Source: Agromyces albus (lineage in GTDB: Bacteria > Actinomycetota > Actinomycetes > Actinomycetales > Microbacteriaceae). From it: a stretch of 64,000 nt of DNA. The DNA lies in the NCBI RefSeq assembly GCF_030815405.1, contig NZ_JAUSWX010000001.1:2480001-2544000 (forward strand), in the 5' to 3' direction. Positions within the stretch are counted from its first letter, which is position 1, and every line of letters starts with the position of its first letter. The position numbers and the translations under genes are program-made. The notes below the pieces were generated by a model, which was not told where the DNA came from, did no database searches, and worked only from the letters and a program-made list of their open reading frames with translations. Below, one piece after another: positions 56,277-64,000 of this stretch.

Positions 56277-57320
56277 GTGAGCCGCACAGCGGGCGCGACG
56301 AGGTTCTGGGTTGGCGCATCGACGATGGGAAGGATCGGATCGGCGGCGCGCGGCATCCGACCGCTCGATGTCGCGGCCGATGGCACGGCCACCCTCGGTG
56401 AGGTCGTCGATGTCGGGCCGAACCCCACGTACCTCGCGTTCTCGGCGGCAACCGGCGTGCTCGGCATCGTGCACGAACTGAGCAGCGGCCTCGTCTCGGC
56501 GTGGACGATCGAGGGCGACACCGCCCTCCCGTTCGGCGACGCGGGCTCGACCGGCGCGGCCGATCCGTGCCATCTCTCGTTCAACGAGGCGGGCGACCTC
56601 GTCTTCGCCGCCAACTACTCGGGGAGCAGGCTGTCGGTGCATCCGGTGGGTCCGGATGCCGCGGCCGAGGCCGTGCTCACCGTCGACTTCGAGGGTTCCG
56701 GCCCGAACCGCGGGCGGCAGGAGGCGCCGCACCCACACCAGGCCGTGCTCGATTCCGCACGCGATCGCGTGCTCGTGCCCGACCTCGGGGCCGATCGCAT
56801 CCGCGTGCTCAGCCTCCGCGACCTGCCCGTCGCACTCGAGCACTACGACGCCGACGACATCGTCGTGCACGCCGGCGCAGGCCCTCGTCACCTCGTGATC
56901 GACGGCGACCTCGCGATCACCGCGAACGAACTCGACCGCACGGTGAGCATCGTCGATCTCGCCGCGGGTCGCGAGCTCGCGTGGTTCCCGGTCGACGAGA
57001 CGGTCGAGCCGCGCGGACTCGGGTTCTCCGCCATCCGGCTGACGCGCGACGGCATCGTGCTCGTCGGCGACCGAGACGCCGACGCGGTGAGCGCGCTGCG
57101 GTTCGATGCCGACACGCTGGCCCTCGAACTCGTCGTCTCGGTGCCGACGGGCGGGCGGCATCCGCGAGACCTCCATGTGACGCACGACGAGCGATTCGCA
57201 CTCGTCGCCGACCAGGGCTCGGACTCCATCGCGATCGTCGCGCTCGAGCACGGTGTGCCGACCGGCGTCATCGGCACGGTTGCGACGCCCGCGCCGTCGT
57301 GCCTCGCACGGATGCCGTAG
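56277..57320 (+). CDS. Lactonase-family seven-bladed beta-propeller protein
   Basis: About 347 residues of the 6-phosphogluconolactonase (Pgl, YbhE-like) propeller: repeats with the pattern NPTYLAFS..., GPRHLVID..., HPRDLHVTHDERFALVADQGSD and PHPHQAVLDSARDRVLVPDLG. In E. coli YbhE-type enzymes hydrolyse 6-phosphogluconolactone, but many family members have other lactone substrates, so only the fold is certain. GTG 56277 has GAGAAGAGG 6 nt upstream, and a TAGCGT box at 56209-56214 is a plausible -10. The gene converges on the CHAP protein gene across a repeat-like intergenic patch. Confidence 0.85.
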   Translation: MSRTAGATRFWVGASTMGRIGSAARGIRPLDVAADGTATLGEVVDVGPNPTYLAFSAATGVLGIVHELSSGLVSAWTIEGDTALPFGDAGSTGAADPCHLSFNEAGDLVFAANYSGSRLSVHPVGPDAAAEAVLTVDFEGSGPNRGRQEAPHPHQAVLDSARDRVLVPDLGADRIRVLSLRDLPVALEHYDADDIVVHAGAGPRHLVIDGDLAITANELDRTVSIVDLAAGRELAWFPVDETVEPRGLGFSAIRLTRDGIVLVGDRDADAVSALRFDADTLALELVVSVPTGGRHPRDLHVTHDERFALVADQGSDSIAIVALEHGVPTGVIGTVATPAPSCLARMP

Positions 57321-57334
57321 GCAGGGCCCGGGGC

Positions 57335-57388
57335 CGGGGTTTCGATACGCTGCATCGCCGCTACTCAACCGCCGGAGGCCGGGGCGGT
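57335..57388. repeat. REP-like intergenic element between convergent genes
   Basis: The gap contains GGTTTCGATACGCTGCATCG followed by CCGCTACTCAACCGCC. Repeats with the same framework (TTTCGATAC ... CTACTCAACC) are, from memory, common between convergent genes in Microbacteriaceae. The end forms a small ACCGCC/GGCGGT hairpin (57368-57388) and may act as a terminator. Repetition within this window was not established beyond one partial match. Confidence 0.45.
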
Positions 57389-58251
57389 CAGCCGGGAGGG
57401 TAGAGGTACAGCGCCGACCCGGCGGGGATCGTGCGCCGGTGGTACGAGTGGTCGGAGTTCTGGTTGTACTCCTCGATGTTCACGCTGCCGTCGCCGTTGA
57501 TCGACTGCACGTAAGCCACGTGGTTGTAGGGGAACCAGGCGATCGCACCGACCACGGGCTCGCTGCTCGTCGGCCAGCCGTTGCGCGCCCACGCGTCGGC
57601 CCATGAGTGCGCGCTTCCAGCTCCGAGCGAGGCCCAGTCCCACTTCCATGGACCGCTCGTGACGCCGGCGTCGCGGTTCAAGCGCCACGCCGCGAAGTCG
57701 ACGCACTCCCGGAAGTAATATCGCAGCGGTGAGAGGCCTCCGCCGAAGTCGTCGGGCACCTGATCCCACCAGGGGTAGTCGTCGCCTTCGGCCTTCACCG
57801 TGTAGACGGCATAGTCGCCGGTGCCGCGCGACGCGAGGTTCGAGGCCCATGCGGCGCGATCGGCGGCCTCCTGCTCGGCCTTGGCCGCCTCGATCTCGGC
57901 CTTCGACGTCACCGCGAATCCCTCATTCGAGACGGCGGCACCGGCCGCGAGCGACGACACCTCCACGTCTTGGGCCTCGGCGACCGCGAGGCTGAACGAG
58001 CCGGATGCGCCGAAGCTCTCGCCGCCCGGCATGAACGCGTAGGCAGGTAATGCCACGGTACCGATGATCGCCGGAACGACGAACAACGTCGCGAACACGC
58101 GGGCCGGACCATTGCGACGGCGAGGAGGGCGGGGGGCGGCACTCACTGAGCGAGTGGGACGGGATGCGGCGGTGCGAACGCGACCACTATCGGCCGTTCG
58201 AGGCGAGGAGCGCGGGCGCTGATGGGCCTCGTTCGTGTCGTCACCGCTCAA
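57388..58251 (-). CDS. CHAP-domain cell-wall hydrolase with a membrane-anchored N-terminus
   Basis: 287 residues. A basic cytoplasmic N-terminus, one membrane helix (VFATLFVVPAIIGTVALPAYAF) and an 80-residue linker (AEAQDVEVSSLAAGAAVSNEGFAVTSKAEIEAA) precede a CHAP domain with catalytic Cys in YYFRECVDFAAWRLN and His in YNHVAYVQSING, typical of amidase or endopeptidase action on peptidoglycan. The TTG start 58251 is chosen because a perfect GGAGGTT lies 7 nt upstream and the reading frame continues with positive charges before the helix. TATGGT about 75 nt upstream is a likely -10. Its N-terminal half matches the NlpC/P60 protein at 59250-60104. Confidence 0.88.
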   Translation of the reverse strand: MSGDDTNEAHQRPRSSPRTADSGRVRTAASRPTRSVSAAPRPPRRRNGPARVFATLFVVPAIIGTVALPAYAFMPGGESFGASGSFSLAVAEAQDVEVSSLAAGAAVSNEGFAVTSKAEIEAAKAEQEAADRAAWASNLASRGTGDYAVYTVKAEGDDYPWWDQVPDDFGGGLSPLRYYFRECVDFAAWRLNRDAGVTSGPWKWDWASLGAGSAHSWADAWARNGWPTSSEPVVGAIAWFPYNHVAYVQSINGDGSVNIEEYNQNSDHSYHRRTIPAGSALYLYPPG

Positions 58252-58380
58252 CAGCTGAACCTCCGGATCCCGCGCAAGGCCGCGATGCAGCCCGGTGCGG
58301 AGTGGCTTCTTCGGTCATGGAGGTACAGGGGGCCTCCGAACTCGTACCACCATAGGGCACGGCTCGTCGGTTTGTCACGG

Positions 58381-58878
58381 TCACGCGGCCGTGGCGAGAT
58401 ACTCGTGCCACTGCGGCAGCGGGCGCTCGAAGCCGCGCACGATCCAGCTGCGACCGTGCGGCATCCGTGGCGTGAAACGCAACTCCCAGCCCATCTCGGC
58501 GGGGGTGTGATCGCTCTTCATGTTGTTGCAGCGCAAGCAGCACGCGACGAGGTTCTCCCACGTGTCGCGGCCGCCTCGCGATCTCGGCAGCACATGATCG
58601 ATCGTCGCGGCGGACCTGCCGCAGTAGGCGCACCGGTGCTCGTCGCGGCGGAGCACCCCACGCCGGCTCACCGGCACCGAGTGCGCTCGCGGCGTGCGGA
58701 CGTACCGGGTGAGCACGATCACGCTCGGTCTCTCCCATGAGCCGCTCGCGCCGCATACCGGGTTCCCCTCCTCGTGGAGGATCACGGTGGCCTTCTGGTT
58801 CATCACGAGCAGTAAGGCGCGTTTGAACGACACGACGGCAAGGGGCTCATATCCCGCATTGAGCACGAGTGTGCGCAT
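58381..58878 (-). CDS. HNH endonuclease-family protein
   Basis: 165 residues. The zinc cysteines CAYCG and CLRCN frame the HNH core (IDHVLPRSRGGRDTWENLVACCLRCNNMK), with His-Asn residues in place. This small HNH protein (MRTLVLNAGYEPLAVVSFKRALLLVMNQKA) is found as a single gene in most Actinobacteria; its target is unknown, and nicking or DNA-repair roles are only suspected. ATG 58878 begins at the conserved MRTLVLNAGYEPL. A long leader of about 290 nt with a terminator-like hairpin lies upstream (59003-59041). Confidence 0.9.
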   Translation of the reverse strand: MRTLVLNAGYEPLAVVSFKRALLLVMNQKATVILHEEGNPVCGASGSWERPSVIVLTRYVRTPRAHSVPVSRRGVLRRDEHRCAYCGRSAATIDHVLPRSRGGRDTWENLVACCLRCNNMKSDHTPAEMGWELRFTPRMPHGRSWIVRGFERPLPQWHEYLATAA

Positions 58879-59182
58879 GGAGTGCCTTTCGATCGGGGCT
58901 GGATGGCTTCCAGCCGCGTGAACGGATCTGCGCTCCGAGGACGCTGCGGTGTGCTGGCAGGGTGGTGTGAGCCGTCGATGCCGAAGCACGCGAATCGCCC
59001 GGAAAACAAAGAACGGGCACCGTCATGTAGACAGTGCCCGTCGGCGCGTTGGCCCGGTTCGTGCTCGGCTGACTGCTGCGCCGTTGGTCGAATTGCGCGC
59101 GCGCGTCCGTGGAATGGATGCTGCGCGTCTCGACCATCGGCTTTCCCCTGCCCGGCTCTCGGATCGTCAGGGTACAAGGGTA
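58879..59182 (-). other. Leader region of the HNH gene with possible short ORF
   Basis: This region of about 300 bp has no assigned gene. A minus-strand ORF from ATG 59137 (MVETRSIHSTDARAQ...), preceded by GGGGAAAG, has coding-like GC-rich third positions for about 40 codons, then loses them at the hairpin at 59003-59041. It could be a leader peptide, a small RNA or leftover coding DNA. TACCCT near 59172 is a possible -10. Confidence 0.4.
59003..59041 (-). terminator. Terminator-like hairpin inside the HNH leader
   Basis: ACGGGCAC (59013-59020) pairs with GTGCCCGT (59034-59041) around a 13-nt loop, and on the minus strand is followed by TTCTTTGTTTT. This is an intrinsic terminator lying upstream of the HNH start and downstream of a possible promoter, so it either ends a short RNA or attenuates the HNH message. 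Confidence 0.65.
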
Positions 59183-59228
59183 AAGCACGAATTGCGCGCC
59201 GGAGACCCCCGGCGCGCAATTCGTGCTT
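59183..59228. terminator. Long perfect hairpin after the NlpC/P60 gene
   Basis: A 20-bp perfect stem (59183-59202 with 59209-59228) and 6-nt loop lies 21 nt after the NlpC/P60 stop codon. It ends in a short T-tract on the minus strand. Its length and exact symmetry are notable; it is probably a strong terminator that also protects the 3' end of the message. Confidence 0.75.
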
Positions 59229-59249
59229 CCTGTCACGTGATGTTCACAC

Positions 59250-60104
59250 TCAGATGCCGATGCGCACGATGTAGTAGTCGCTCGTCCAGATGGGCTGCAC
59301 CCGAACGGATGCCCCTTCGTAGGGCGCGTGCAGGATCATGCCGTTGCCCGCGTAGAACCCGTCGTGCCCGGGCATGATCACGAGGTCGCCCGGCTGCGCG
59401 TCGGCTTCGGAGATGCGCGTGCCCATGGCGCCCTGCCCTGTGGAGGAGTGCGGCATGCTGACGCCGAACTGCGCGTAGACGTACATGACGAGGCCCGAGC
59501 AGTCGAAGCCCGCAGGTGTGGCGCCGCCGTAGACGTACGGAGTGCCGATGTACTGCGTCGCGACGTTGTAGACGCTCGCGAGGTCGAAGTTCGGGTACGG
59601 CGGGTTCGCGAGGAAGTCGCCGACCGACGGGCCGCTGTAGGAGGCCGCGTACGAGGTCATCGCCGTCTCGGCCGCAACGCGCGCCGCCTCGGCGGCAGCC
59701 GCGGCTTCGGCGGCGGCCTTGATCTCGGCCCCGCTGACGGCGGCGTAGCCGTCTTTCGTGACCGGCGCGGCGATGACGTCGTCGGCGACGTCGACCGACT
59801 GGGCCTGTGCCTGGGTGAGCCTCGTCGCGTCGGTGGTGGCGAACTGCGGGCCGCCCGAACCGGGTGCGAACGCGTAGGCCGGGATCGCGAGGGTGCCCAC
59901 GATGCCCGCGGCGACCGTCATGACGACGACGTTCGCGAGACCGCCGCGGCGGAGCCTGCGGGTGGTCGACGGAAGCGGCTTGGTTGCGACCTTGTGTGCG
60001 AGGTCTGGACTGGGGGAAACGGATGCCTTCGCGGCGACGATCGCCTTCATTGCGGCCCCGCGGGCGGGGTTCCTGGTGAGACGACGCCGGGAGAATCGAG
60101 CCAA
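59250..60104 (-). CDS. NlpC/P60 cell-wall hydrolase with the shared N-terminal module
   Basis: 284 residues. After a basic N-terminus (LARFSRRRLTRNPARG) and one membrane helix (VVVMTVAAGIVGTLAIPAYAF) comes a helical linker with AQAQSVDVADDVIAAPVTKDGYAAVSGAEIKAA and then an NlpC/P60 domain: Cys in TPAGFDCSGLVMYVYAQFG, His in MPGHDGFYAGNGM, and a third polar residue in ILHAP. These enzymes cleave the D-Glu-m-DAP type bond in peptidoglycan. The TTG at 60104 is chosen because GGAGGT stands 6 nt upstream, a perfect Shine-Dalgarno sequence. The leader of about 145 nt contains a hairpin (CAACAC/GTGTTG) next to that site. It shares its N-terminal half with the CHAP protein. Confidence 0.9.
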   Translation of the reverse strand: MARFSRRRLTRNPARGAAMKAIVAAKASVSPSPDLAHKVATKPLPSTTRRLRRGGLANVVVMTVAAGIVGTLAIPAYAFAPGSGGPQFATTDATRLTQAQAQSVDVADDVIAAPVTKDGYAAVSGAEIKAAAEAAAAAEAARVAAETAMTSYAASYSGPSVGDFLANPPYPNFDLASVYNVATQYIGTPYVYGGATPAGFDCSGLVMYVYAQFGVSMPHSSTGQGAMGTRISEADAQPGDLVIMPGHDGFYAGNGMILHAPYEGASVRVQPIWTSDYYIVRIGI

Positions 60105-60314
60105 AACTTTACCTCCGTCGCCCCACAACACACACGTGTTGCCCCACCGGATGCGCGCAATGGCGCTTCACGGGTTCCGGATCGAGCGGCGGGCAATGGG
60201 AGGCGTCTCGACCCTGTTCCGCCGACGGGCTTCTCGTCAGCGGACTTGACCGAGAATACGCGAGGCTCGCCAGAATGTCACATTCTGATTACGGCCAGCC
60301 TCTGATCAGGCCTT
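60105..60314 (-). other. Long 5' leader of the NlpC/P60 gene
   Basis: A -10-like TATTCT at about 60253-60258 (minus strand) implies a leader of roughly 145 nt, structured by stems such as CCGCTGACGAGAAGCCCGTC region pairings and CAACAC/GTGTTG just before the Shine-Dalgarno sequence. In other Actinobacteria c-di-AMP (ydaO) riboswitches control NlpC/P60 genes; the GGGGAGCC/GGGGUGAA hallmarks of ydaO are not seen here, so I do not call one. Confidence 0.4.
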
Positions 60315-61007
60315 TTACTCGCCGACGAAGATGTGGCTGGCGACCTCGGTCGGCAGCTCGAGCGCGCCGTCGACGCCGTCGACCTGCACGAGCACGTATC
60401 CGCCGGCCTTGCTGAACGACGCCATTGCGCCCGGCATGATGCCCGCCTGCCTCATCTGGCCGAGCAGTTCGGGGTCGAACTGCACGGGCTCGCCGAGACG
60501 CCGCACGACCCCGCGCACGGGCTCGTCGCTCGCCGTGACGGCGTCGAGCACGCGGACCACGCCGGTCATGAACTTGTCTGCAGCGGGGAGGCCGAGCTCC
60601 TCGAGCCCGGGGATGGGATTGCCGTAGGGCGACTCGCGCGGGCTGCCGAGGATCTCGATGAGACGGCGCTCGACCTGCTCACTCATCACGTGCTCCCAGC
60701 GGCAGGCCTCGTCGTGCACGAACTCCCACTCGAGGCCGATCACGTCGGCGAGCAGCCGCTCGGCGAGGCGATGCTTGCGCATGACGTGCACGGCCTTGCT
60801 GCGGCCCGCCTGGGTGAGTTCGAGGTGACGGTCTCCGGAGACGACCACGAGGCCATCGCGCTCCATGCGGGCGACCGTCTGCGAGACGGTGGGGCCGGAG
60901 TGGCCGAGTCGCTCGGAGATGCGGGCGCGCAGCGGAACGATGTTCTCCTCTTCGAGATCGAGGATGGTGCGGAGGTACATCTCCGTCGTGTCGATGAGAT
61001 CGGTCAC
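60315..61007 (-). CDS. dtxR: DtxR/IdeR-family iron-dependent repressor
   Basis: 230 residues, the full length of iron-sensing members. A winged-helix domain (VTDLIDTTEMYLRTILDLEEENIVPLRARISERLGHSGPTVSQTVARMERDGLV) is followed by the dimer and metal region with VHDEACRWEHVMSEQVERRL. The Cys here matches Cys102 of DtxR, and Glu-His follow, so this is the Fe-type rather than the Mn-type (MntR, where Cys is absent). A C-terminal SH3-like domain is complete. GTG 61007 has GGGAGG about 6 nt upstream. It represses iron uptake genes when Fe2+ is abundant; no such gene is nearby. serC is divergent with a 68-bp gap. Confidence 0.92.
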   Translation of the reverse strand: MTDLIDTTEMYLRTILDLEEENIVPLRARISERLGHSGPTVSQTVARMERDGLVVVSGDRHLELTQAGRSKAVHVMRKHRLAERLLADVIGLEWEFVHDEACRWEHVMSEQVERRLIEILGSPRESPYGNPIPGLEELGLPAADKFMTGVVRVLDAVTASDEPVRGVVRRLGEPVQFDPELLGQMRQAGIMPGAMASFSKAGGYVLVQVDGVDGALELPTEVASHIFVGE

Positions 61008-61063
61008 CCGTGTTCCTCCCTGCCGCAGTCCGTCACCCAGCCTACCGGCCGCCACCCCCTCGC

Positions 61064-62191
<1,128 letters not shown>

Positions 62192-62193
62192 GC

Positions 62194-62451
62194 ATGCGGC
62201 TCTGGCTGAGCGAGAGCGAGCGACGGCCCGACCCCGCGCCGGCACGAACCGACGCTCGCTCAGCGCTCGCCGTCGGCACTGCTGCGTGGATCGTGGCGCT
62301 GATCGTCTCGATCGTGTTGCAGGGGCCGCTCGACGAGGCCGGGCTCGGCTGGTTCACGGCCGCGTCGATCGCGGGGGTCGTGGCCGGGCTCCTCGGACTC
62401 GCCGCCGTGTTCGTCATTCGCCGGCGCATCCTCGGGTCGACGCGCGACTGA
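62194..62451 (+). CDS. DUF2530 membrane protein
   Basis: 85 residues. Two membrane helices (AVGTAAWIVALIVSIVLQG and FTAASIAGVVAGLLGLAAVFVI) and a basic C-terminal end (RRRILGSTRD) match DUF2530. ATG 62194 is 2 bp after the serC stop. The family, found in Actinobacteria, has no known function. It converges on the DUF3027 gene. Confidence 0.85.
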   Translation: MRLWLSESERRPDPAPARTDARSALAVGTAAWIVALIVSIVLQGPLDEAGLGWFTAASIAGVVAGLLGLAAVFVIRRRILGSTRD

Positions 62452-62515
62452 GCGAGCCCGCCCCCATGGGGAACGGGCCCGTCATCATCATCCGGGTGCG
62501 CGGACCCGATCGGAT

Positions 62516-63256
62516 CTAGGCGCCGCGGGCGTCGCCTGCGTCGTCCGATTCGTCGACGTCGTCGGAATCGTCGGAATCGTCCGCGTCATCCGAGTCATCG
62601 GAATCCTCGGAGTCGTCGGCGTCATCCGAGTCATCCGAGTCATCGGACTCGTCGGACTCGTCGAGCGCATCGATGTCGATCCCGTCGAACTGGTCGTCGG
62701 CATCGCCATCGTCGTGATCGTCGTCCTCGGAGTCGAGTTCGTCGAGTTCCTCGTCGTCGTCTTCGTCGTCGCCCTCGGCCTGCTCGGCTTCACTCACCGC
62801 GGCGGCGATGGCCTCTTGGGCGGCCTGGTAGTCGGCGAGTCGCTCCGACCAGGGCACCCAGTCGGGCGCGACGAGCGCGGACTCCCCCGGCATGAGCTCG
62901 GTCTCGAGCACGGTGGCCTCGTCGTCGACGCCGACCCGAGCGATCGTGACGCTCCAGTGCCAGCCGGGATAACCGGCGAGGTCGGCGGCGAAATGCAGCG
63001 TGAGCACGTGTTCGTCTTCGACGAGGTGGCCCACGACGGAGCCCACCGTCTGCGCGGGCGTCACGTCGAGCAAAGCCCGACGGGCGAGGTCGACGGATGC
63101 CAGGAGCACCTCGTCGGCCACGGCCGGCGTCGGTTCGGCCTCGGCGATCTGCGTCTCGAGTTCGGGCATCGGCTCGGCGGTGCCGGGCTCCTCGATCTCG
63201 GGTTCCGCTGCAGCGGGGACGGTTTCGGAGTCGGGTTGCTCAGGCATCCAGCTCAT
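62516..63256 (-). CDS. DUF3027 protein with acidic Asp/Ser tail
   Basis: About 246 residues. A Glu/Pro-rich N-terminus is followed by the DUF3027 core (VADEVLLASVDLARRALLDVTPAQTVGSVVGHLVEDEHVLTLHFAADLAGYPGWHWSVTIARVG) and a 90-residue tail made almost only of Asp, Ser, Glu and Ala. The tail is encoded by tandem TCGTCGGAA-like units (about 62532-62668). The start is ambiguous: ATG 63256 or ATG 63247, both overlapping the cold-shock gene's end. Coupling to a cold-shock protein is conserved in this lineage. Function unknown. Confidence 0.85.
   Translation of the reverse strand: MSWMPEQPDSETVPAAAEPEIEEPGTAEPMPELETQIAEAEPTPAVADEVLLASVDLARRALLDVTPAQTVGSVVGHLVEDEHVLTLHFAADLAGYPGWHWSVTIARVGVDDEATVLETELMPGESALVAPDWVPWSERLADYQAAQEAIAAAVSEAEQAEGDDEDDDEELDELDSEDDDHDDGDADDQFDGIDIDALDESDESDDSDDSDDADDSEDSDDSDDADDSDDSDDVDESDDAGDARGA
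62532..62668. repeat. Tandem repeats encoding the Asp/Ser tail of DUF3027
   Basis: Units such as TCGTCGGAA, GTCATCCGA and GTCGGACTC are repeated in phase, giving runs of Asp-Ser-Asp-Asp. Length variation between strains is likely. Confidence 0.7.
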
Positions 63257-63620
63257 CAGCCACCTTGCGCATCACGGCGACGATCGTGCGGGCCTTCGCC
63301 CGGTCGGGGTAGCGACCGCGGCGCAGGTCTGCGCCGATGCCGTCGAGCGACTTCACGAGGTCTTCGATGATGACCGCCATGTCGTCGGCTGACCTGCGAT
63401 TGATCTTCGCGAGGCTCACCGGAGCGTCGAGCACGCGCACCGAGAGCGCCTGCGCGCCGCGCTTGCCCTCGGCGACGCCGAACTCGAGCCGGGTGCCCGC
63501 GCGCACGGTCGCACCGGCGGGGAGGGCGGATGCATGGAGGTAGACCTCCTGGCCGTCATCGGAGCTGATGAAGCCGAACCCCTTCTCCTCGTCGTAGAAC
63601 TTGACCTTGCCGGTGGGCAT
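63240..63620 (-). CDS. Cold-shock domain protein with a C-terminal extension
   Basis: 126 residues. The first 65 form a cold-shock domain (GKVKFYDEEKGFGFISSDDGQEVYLHASALP) with the RNP1-like KGFGFI and RNP2-like VYLHA motifs. A second half (KINRRSADDMAVIIEDLVKSLDGIGADLRRGRYPDRAKARTIVAVMRKVADELDA) is helical and has no named family. Most cold-shock proteins have only about 67 residues, so this is an extended actinobacterial form. Its stop overlaps the DUF3027 start. TAGACT at 63678-63683 (minus) is a plausible -10. Confidence 0.92.
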   Translation of the reverse strand: MPTGKVKFYDEEKGFGFISSDDGQEVYLHASALPAGATVRAGTRLEFGVAEGKRGAQALSVRVLDAPVSLAKINRRSADDMAVIIEDLVKSLDGIGADLRRGRYPDRAKARTIVAVMRKVADELDA

Positions 63621-63717
63621 TATGAAAACCTCGCTCGTGTCTGCAGGCGCGCCGAATCGCGGCGCCGTGCTCGGCCCAGTCTAGAGTCCAAGGCCGCGCG
63701 AGCGGCCCCGGTGGGCC

Positions 63718-63729
63718 TATTCTGGACAG
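63718..63729 (+). promoter_or_regulatory. -10 element for the gene at the right edge
   Basis: TATTCT (63718-63723) plus 6 nt precede GTG 63730. Confidence 0.55.
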
Positions 63730-64000
63730 GTGAGCGATTCCGGCAACATCACCGACAATCGCGCCGAACGCGTTCTTGCGTACATGTTCGCCGCCGTCGT
63801 CGGTCTCTCGATCCTCGCCTTCTTCGCCGTCATGATCGGCACGATGGCGGGCGCTGCAGCCGACGACGGATTCAGTCAGGGCATCTGGCCGTTCGTGCTC
63901 ATGCTGCCGTGGTTCGGCCTGCCGATCGCGTTCCTCCTGCTCATCACGCTCCTCATCGTCAACGGCATCCGCCGGGCCCGAACGTCGCGCGCCGGATCGA
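63730..64000 (+). CDS. Two-helix membrane protein, 3' end outside the window
   Basis: From GTG 63730 the frame is open to the end of the window. The 90 residues visible read VSDSGNITDNRAERVLAYMFAAVVGLSILAFFAVMIG, then a second helix LPWFGLPIAFLLLITLLIVN and a basic stretch RRARTSR. TATTCT (63718-63723) stands 6 nt before the start, so the message should be leaderless. It resembles small actinobacterial membrane proteins sometimes called multidrug ABC transporter ATPase by error; no function can be assigned. It is divergent from the cold-shock gene. Confidence 0.7.
   Translation, partial: MSDSGNITDNRAERVLAYMFAAVVGLSILAFFAVMIGTMAGAAADDGFSQGIWPFVLMLPWFGLPIAFLLLITLLIVNGIRRARTSRAGS

Noticed and set aside
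60105..60260. c-di-AMP (ydaO) riboswitch upstream of the NlpC/P60 gene
   Set aside because: The gene type fits, but the conserved GGGGAGCC and GGGGUGAA blocks of ydaO are missing; only a general structured leader is reported.
62532..62668. CRISPR array from repeated short words
   Set aside because: Repeats are 9 bp, in phase with codons and without spacers; they encode an Asp/Ser tail.

Overview
This is high-GC actinobacterial chromosome, most likely from the Microbacteriaceae (Agromyces/Microbacterium-like; the genus is inference). The basis is strong GC3 bias, GTG/TTG starts, leaderless promoters of the TAnnnT + 6-7 nt + start type, a 16S-23S spacer without tRNAs, and family-typical proteins such as a DUF3027 protein, a DUF2530 protein, a 'large exoprotein'-type membrane protein and an ATPase with an MTES_1575-type tail. 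It reads as core chromosome: there is no transposase, integrase, phage block or CRISPR array.

Layout. 1-8.7 kb: two convergent rhodanese genes, an M18 aminopeptidase, a J-domain/NERD fusion, a methyltransferase, pnuC plus a DUF3054 protein, and a YyaL-type thioredoxin-fold protein. 8.7-14.6 kb: one complete rRNA operon on the minus strand (16S-23S-5S) with tandem promoters, boxA-like sites, 23S processing repeats and a terminator. 14.8-34.1 kb: two paralogous aldo/keto reductases, a CPBP protease, hrpA, a frameshifted MFS gene, a DUF4349 lipoprotein, an acyl-CoA dehydrogenase, an AlaX-like editing protein, a KhtTU-like K+/H+ antiporter pair, an LLM oxidoreductase, an F420/NADP-type reductase, a frameshifted AlkD-like gene, an MFS exporter, a PfkB kinase and surE. 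34.2-38.6 kb: tRNA-Ala, a membrane protein, galU with a GNAT gene, 5-FTHF cyclo-ligase, fmdB and mscL. 38.6-46.8 kb: a giant SF1-helicase-like protein with degenerate ATPase motifs, a rhodanese/CstR-like operon with a palindromic operator, divergent ald and lrp genes, and a DNA ligase. 47.5-55.3 kb: an alpha-glucoside-type utilisation operon on the minus strand (ROK regulator, two ABC permeases, binding protein, GH15, GH31), with no ATPase gene. 55.4-64 kb: tRNA-Arg, a lactonase, two cell-wall hydrolases sharing an N-terminal module, an HNH protein with an unusual leader, a DtxR/IdeR repressor, serC, and DUF2530, DUF3027 and cold-shock genes.

Candidates for new biology: (1) the rhodanese + CsoR-family operon. 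Its regulator keeps both cysteines but lacks the copper-binding His, and a GATACCC-CCT-GGGTATC palindrome lies in the promoter, so it looks like a persulfide-sensing unit. (2) The 1256-residue helicase-like protein, in which the Walker A Lys, the Walker B acid and the nuclease Asp all appear lost, translationally coupled to a small basic protein. (3) An N-terminal module shared by a CHAP and an NlpC/P60 protein, both read from TTG starts behind perfect Shine-Dalgarno sequences. (4) A strongly over-used GCGGATGCC/GGCATCCGC word across both strands. Two clean single-base frameshifts within 9 kb need checking as sequencing errors before being called pseudogenes.
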